DNA of 64,000 bases from Bradyrhizobium amphicarpaeae (GTDB lineage: Bacteria > Pseudomonadota > Alphaproteobacteria > Rhizobiales > Xanthobacteraceae): the NCBI RefSeq assembly GCF_002266435.3, contig NZ_CP029426.2:4556001-4620000 (forward strand), read 5' to 3'. Position numbers and translations under genes: made by a program. This document shows positions 62,373-64,000 of this stretch, piece after piece (within the stretch, counting starts at the first letter, position 1; every line of letters starts with the position of its first letter). Below the pieces are notes generated by a model. It saw only the letters and a program-made list of their open reading frames with translations, was not told where the DNA came from and searched no databases.

Positions 62373-62933
62373 TCACACGATGCCCGCCTGGCTGCAAGTG
62401 ACCGGCCTGCCGTGGGGCCTGTTGCAGACGCCGGGCACCCTGACCTGATCCGGTTCGAAACGATGGACGGGCTCGCCCGCGCATTTGCAGATGGTCAGGC
62501 TCTTAGCGAGGTGGCCGGCGAAAGCTTCGGACGAGGTCACAATCACCGCCCCCTCGGGACCGATCTCCTCGACGAGGTAGCGCGGCTCCTTGCCGCCGTC
62601 CTTGGCCATCAGGAGCGAGCGAAATCGATCTTCTTCCGGAAAAGTCAACGACGGCCGCGATCCCGGTGGTCCGAACCTGTCGGTTGTCGTGACGGGCGGT
62701 GCTTCCACCGCAACTCTCGGGAGGGTCGGCTTCACCTCGCCGATCTCAACGCTCTTTGGGTCCTTGCCCGCATCAAGCGCCTCATTCATGGCTTCGAAAA
62801 TGTCACCGGCCGTGACGACCCTCGATCCATGACCGTCACCGACGACCACGGCTCTCGTTCCGGCCCTGATCTTGTCGAGCGCTTGCGGAAGTGAAAGCGT
62901 CGGCTTCACCCGCCCCAAGACAATCCGCTGCAT
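62373..62933 (-). CDS. CBS-like protein with Cys-rich C-terminus
   Basis: About 186 residues. The N-terminus has one CBS-like unit (ALDKIRAGTRAVVVGDGHGSRVVTAGDIFEAMNE). After a Pro-rich middle comes ICKCAGEPVH and later VPGVCNRPHGRPVTC, a possible zinc-binding set. GGAGGGGC precedes the ATG by 6-7 bases. Function unknown. Confidence 0.75.
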   Translation of the reverse strand: MQRIVLGRVKPTLSLPQALDKIRAGTRAVVVGDGHGSRVVTAGDIFEAMNEALDAGKDPKSVEIGEVKPTLPRVAVEAPPVTTTDRFGPPGSRPSLTFPEEDRFRSLLMAKDGGKEPRYLVEEIGPEGAVIVTSSEAFAGHLAKSLTICKCAGEPVHRFEPDQVRVPGVCNRPHGRPVTCSQAGIV

Positions 62934-63010
62934 CGAAAGCCCCTCCCGGAACTCAGCGCTGTCACGATCGAAACGTTCTGCGCCGCTGACGACGTCAGCT
63001 CACGCCGGGC

Positions 63011-63979
63011 CTATTTCAGAACCTTTTTCTTCGCCCATTCCCGGACGCGCTCCTCCGAGACTTCGAAATGCATGGTGTCGCGGAAGCCGACGCCAGAGTA
63101 CCAACCCGCCTTGTTGAAAAGCGGAATGAGGAGCGCGATGAACGCCGGCACGCTCCCGCCGGTGTTCGCGGGCGCGTCGAAGCCGACGACCTTGAAATCC
63201 ACCGCCGTTCCCCAGGCGTGATTGGAAATGTGGGTGCTGACCGAACCATTGGTCGGCTTGCGCATGCGCACGCTGAGCATGCCTTCGGTCGACAGAACGT
63301 TCGCGAGATCCGGCTCCTTCGCGAAAGCTTTCGCCAGAACGGCTTTCACGTCGTCGATGGCCGGCTTGATGCCGGTGAGGCGAAATAGCGGAGACATCCG
63401 CTCCAGCACGACGTTGCGCTTGACGAGATCGGATGCGCGCTCGTTCTGTCCGACGGTCGTAAGCGGCATATGAGGCGAACCGAGGAGCGAGATCATCGTC
63501 TCCTCCTTGGCGCTCGAGAGTCCATTGTTGATGGGCAGCAGAGTGGCAAGACGGACCGGTGCCGAAAAACGGCGGGCCAGATCAGCACGGCTCACCGTCG
63601 CGCCCGCGCCGAGCGCCCGGGCGGCAGGCCCGGCTGCCGCGATCGCCGGCGCATCGACGATCCGTTCCACCGCCAGCATCAGCTCCTTGCTCGCCGACCG
63701 CACCTCGGCGGCACGATTGATGATCGGCCCCCAATGTCCCGCCTCCTCCCGCAGCCCCAGCGCAGCGATCTCGACCACCATGGCCGGACATTCCTTGCTG
63801 AGCTTTTGAAAGGCAAAGCCCGGGGAAGCCGGATCGCCGAAATTCTCGCGGTCGCGGTCGTTCTCGCGCGGCCGCATATCCACCTCGAATATCTCGCGGA
63901 GCCCCTCGCCGGGATGATCCTGATAATGGTGGAAGACGTCGAGCAATTCGGCACGCGGCGCAACGAGGTCGAAGCTCAT
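63011..63979 (-). CDS. M15-type zinc peptidase (VanY/DacY-like), possibly incomplete at its N-terminus
   Basis: At least 322 residues. The C-terminal part carries the M15 zinc motif SNHAWGTAVDF and the second zinc His with catalytic-type acid in DTMHFEV, so it probably cleaves D-Ala-D-Ala type peptides of peptidoglycan. The N-terminal 200 residues are helical and have no recognised domain. The frame continues without a stop beyond ATG 63979 to the window edge, so the true start may lie outside. Confidence 0.82.
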   Translation of the reverse strand: MSFDLVAPRAELLDVFHHYQDHPGEGLREIFEVDMRPRENDRDRENFGDPASPGFAFQKLSKECPAMVVEIAALGLREEAGHWGPIINRAAEVRSASKELMLAVERIVDAPAIAAAGPAARALGAGATVSRADLARRFSAPVRLATLLPINNGLSSAKEETMISLLGSPHMPLTTVGQNERASDLVKRNVVLERMSPLFRLTGIKPAIDDVKAVLAKAFAKEPDLANVLSTEGMLSVRMRKPTNGSVSTHISNHAWGTAVDFKVVGFDAPANTGGSVPAFIALLIPLFNKAGWYSGVGFRDTMHFEVSEERVREWAKKKVLK

Positions 63980-64000
63980 CTGGAACAGACCCGCCTCCGC

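Noticed and set aside
62128..62400. Integrated element at tRNA-Leu
   Set aside because: No integrase and no repeat of the tRNA 3' end are visible in the window.

Overview
The window looks like a piece of a Bradyrhizobium-type chromosome (Alphaproteobacteria, Nitrobacteraceae). The evidence is high GC with strong G/C third-position bias, GTG and TTG starts behind purine-rich ribosome sites, many small exported proteins of alphaproteobacterial type (BTLCP cysteine peptidase, DUF3126, PAS_5 protein, GrlR-like protein), and several families of short palindromic dispersed repeats that I associate with this group. This placement rests on family recognition, not on a database search. No phage, insertion sequence, CRISPR array or rRNA operon is visible. 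One tRNA gene, tRNA-Leu(UAA), is at 62128-62216.

Layout. 0-13.7 kb: XRE-cupin regulator, APC amino-acid permease with a coupled unknown exported protein, alpha/beta-hydrolase lipoprotein, GrlR-like protein, MFS exporter, thrS, nitroreductase, class C beta-lactamase-like hydrolase, and a PAS-GGDEF-EAL protein. 13.7-14.87 kb: no genes, two kinds of dispersed repeat. 14.87-18.45 kb: two paralogous, atypical acyl-CoA-dehydrogenase-fold flavoproteins flanking a minus-strand HTH/methanogen-output-domain regulator, with a shared operator-like motif and a strong terminator; this is the most distinctive locus. 18.5-40.2 kb: ordinary chromosomal genes (LysR/quinone oxidoreductase pair, patatin, CBS, rhomboid, PAS_5, DEAD-box helicase, metallophosphoesterase, cupin, GFA, VOC, alcohol dehydrogenase, two MFS, PilZ, BTLCP, CYTH-CHAD). 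The CYTH-CHAD gene carries a consensus Pho box.

40.6-46.5 kb: a divergent GntR/FCD regulator and a polyamine-type ABC transporter operon (ATPase, Tat-exported binding protein, two permeases) ending in an Asp/Glu/hydantoin racemase-family gene. The operon is preceded by a textbook sigma-54 promoter, which points to nitrogen-controlled uptake and racemisation of an unidentified compound. 46.6-64 kb: porin-like outer membrane protein, small Gly-rich exported proteins, gamma-carbonic anhydrase, cysE, a polytopic membrane protein, LysR/DUF1330-like pair, hydrolase, zinc-finger protein, FAD monooxygenase, tRNA-Leu, a CBS-like protein and an M15-type peptidase that may run off the right edge.

Start codons were chosen by frame and visible ribosome sites. 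No alignment or database search could be run.
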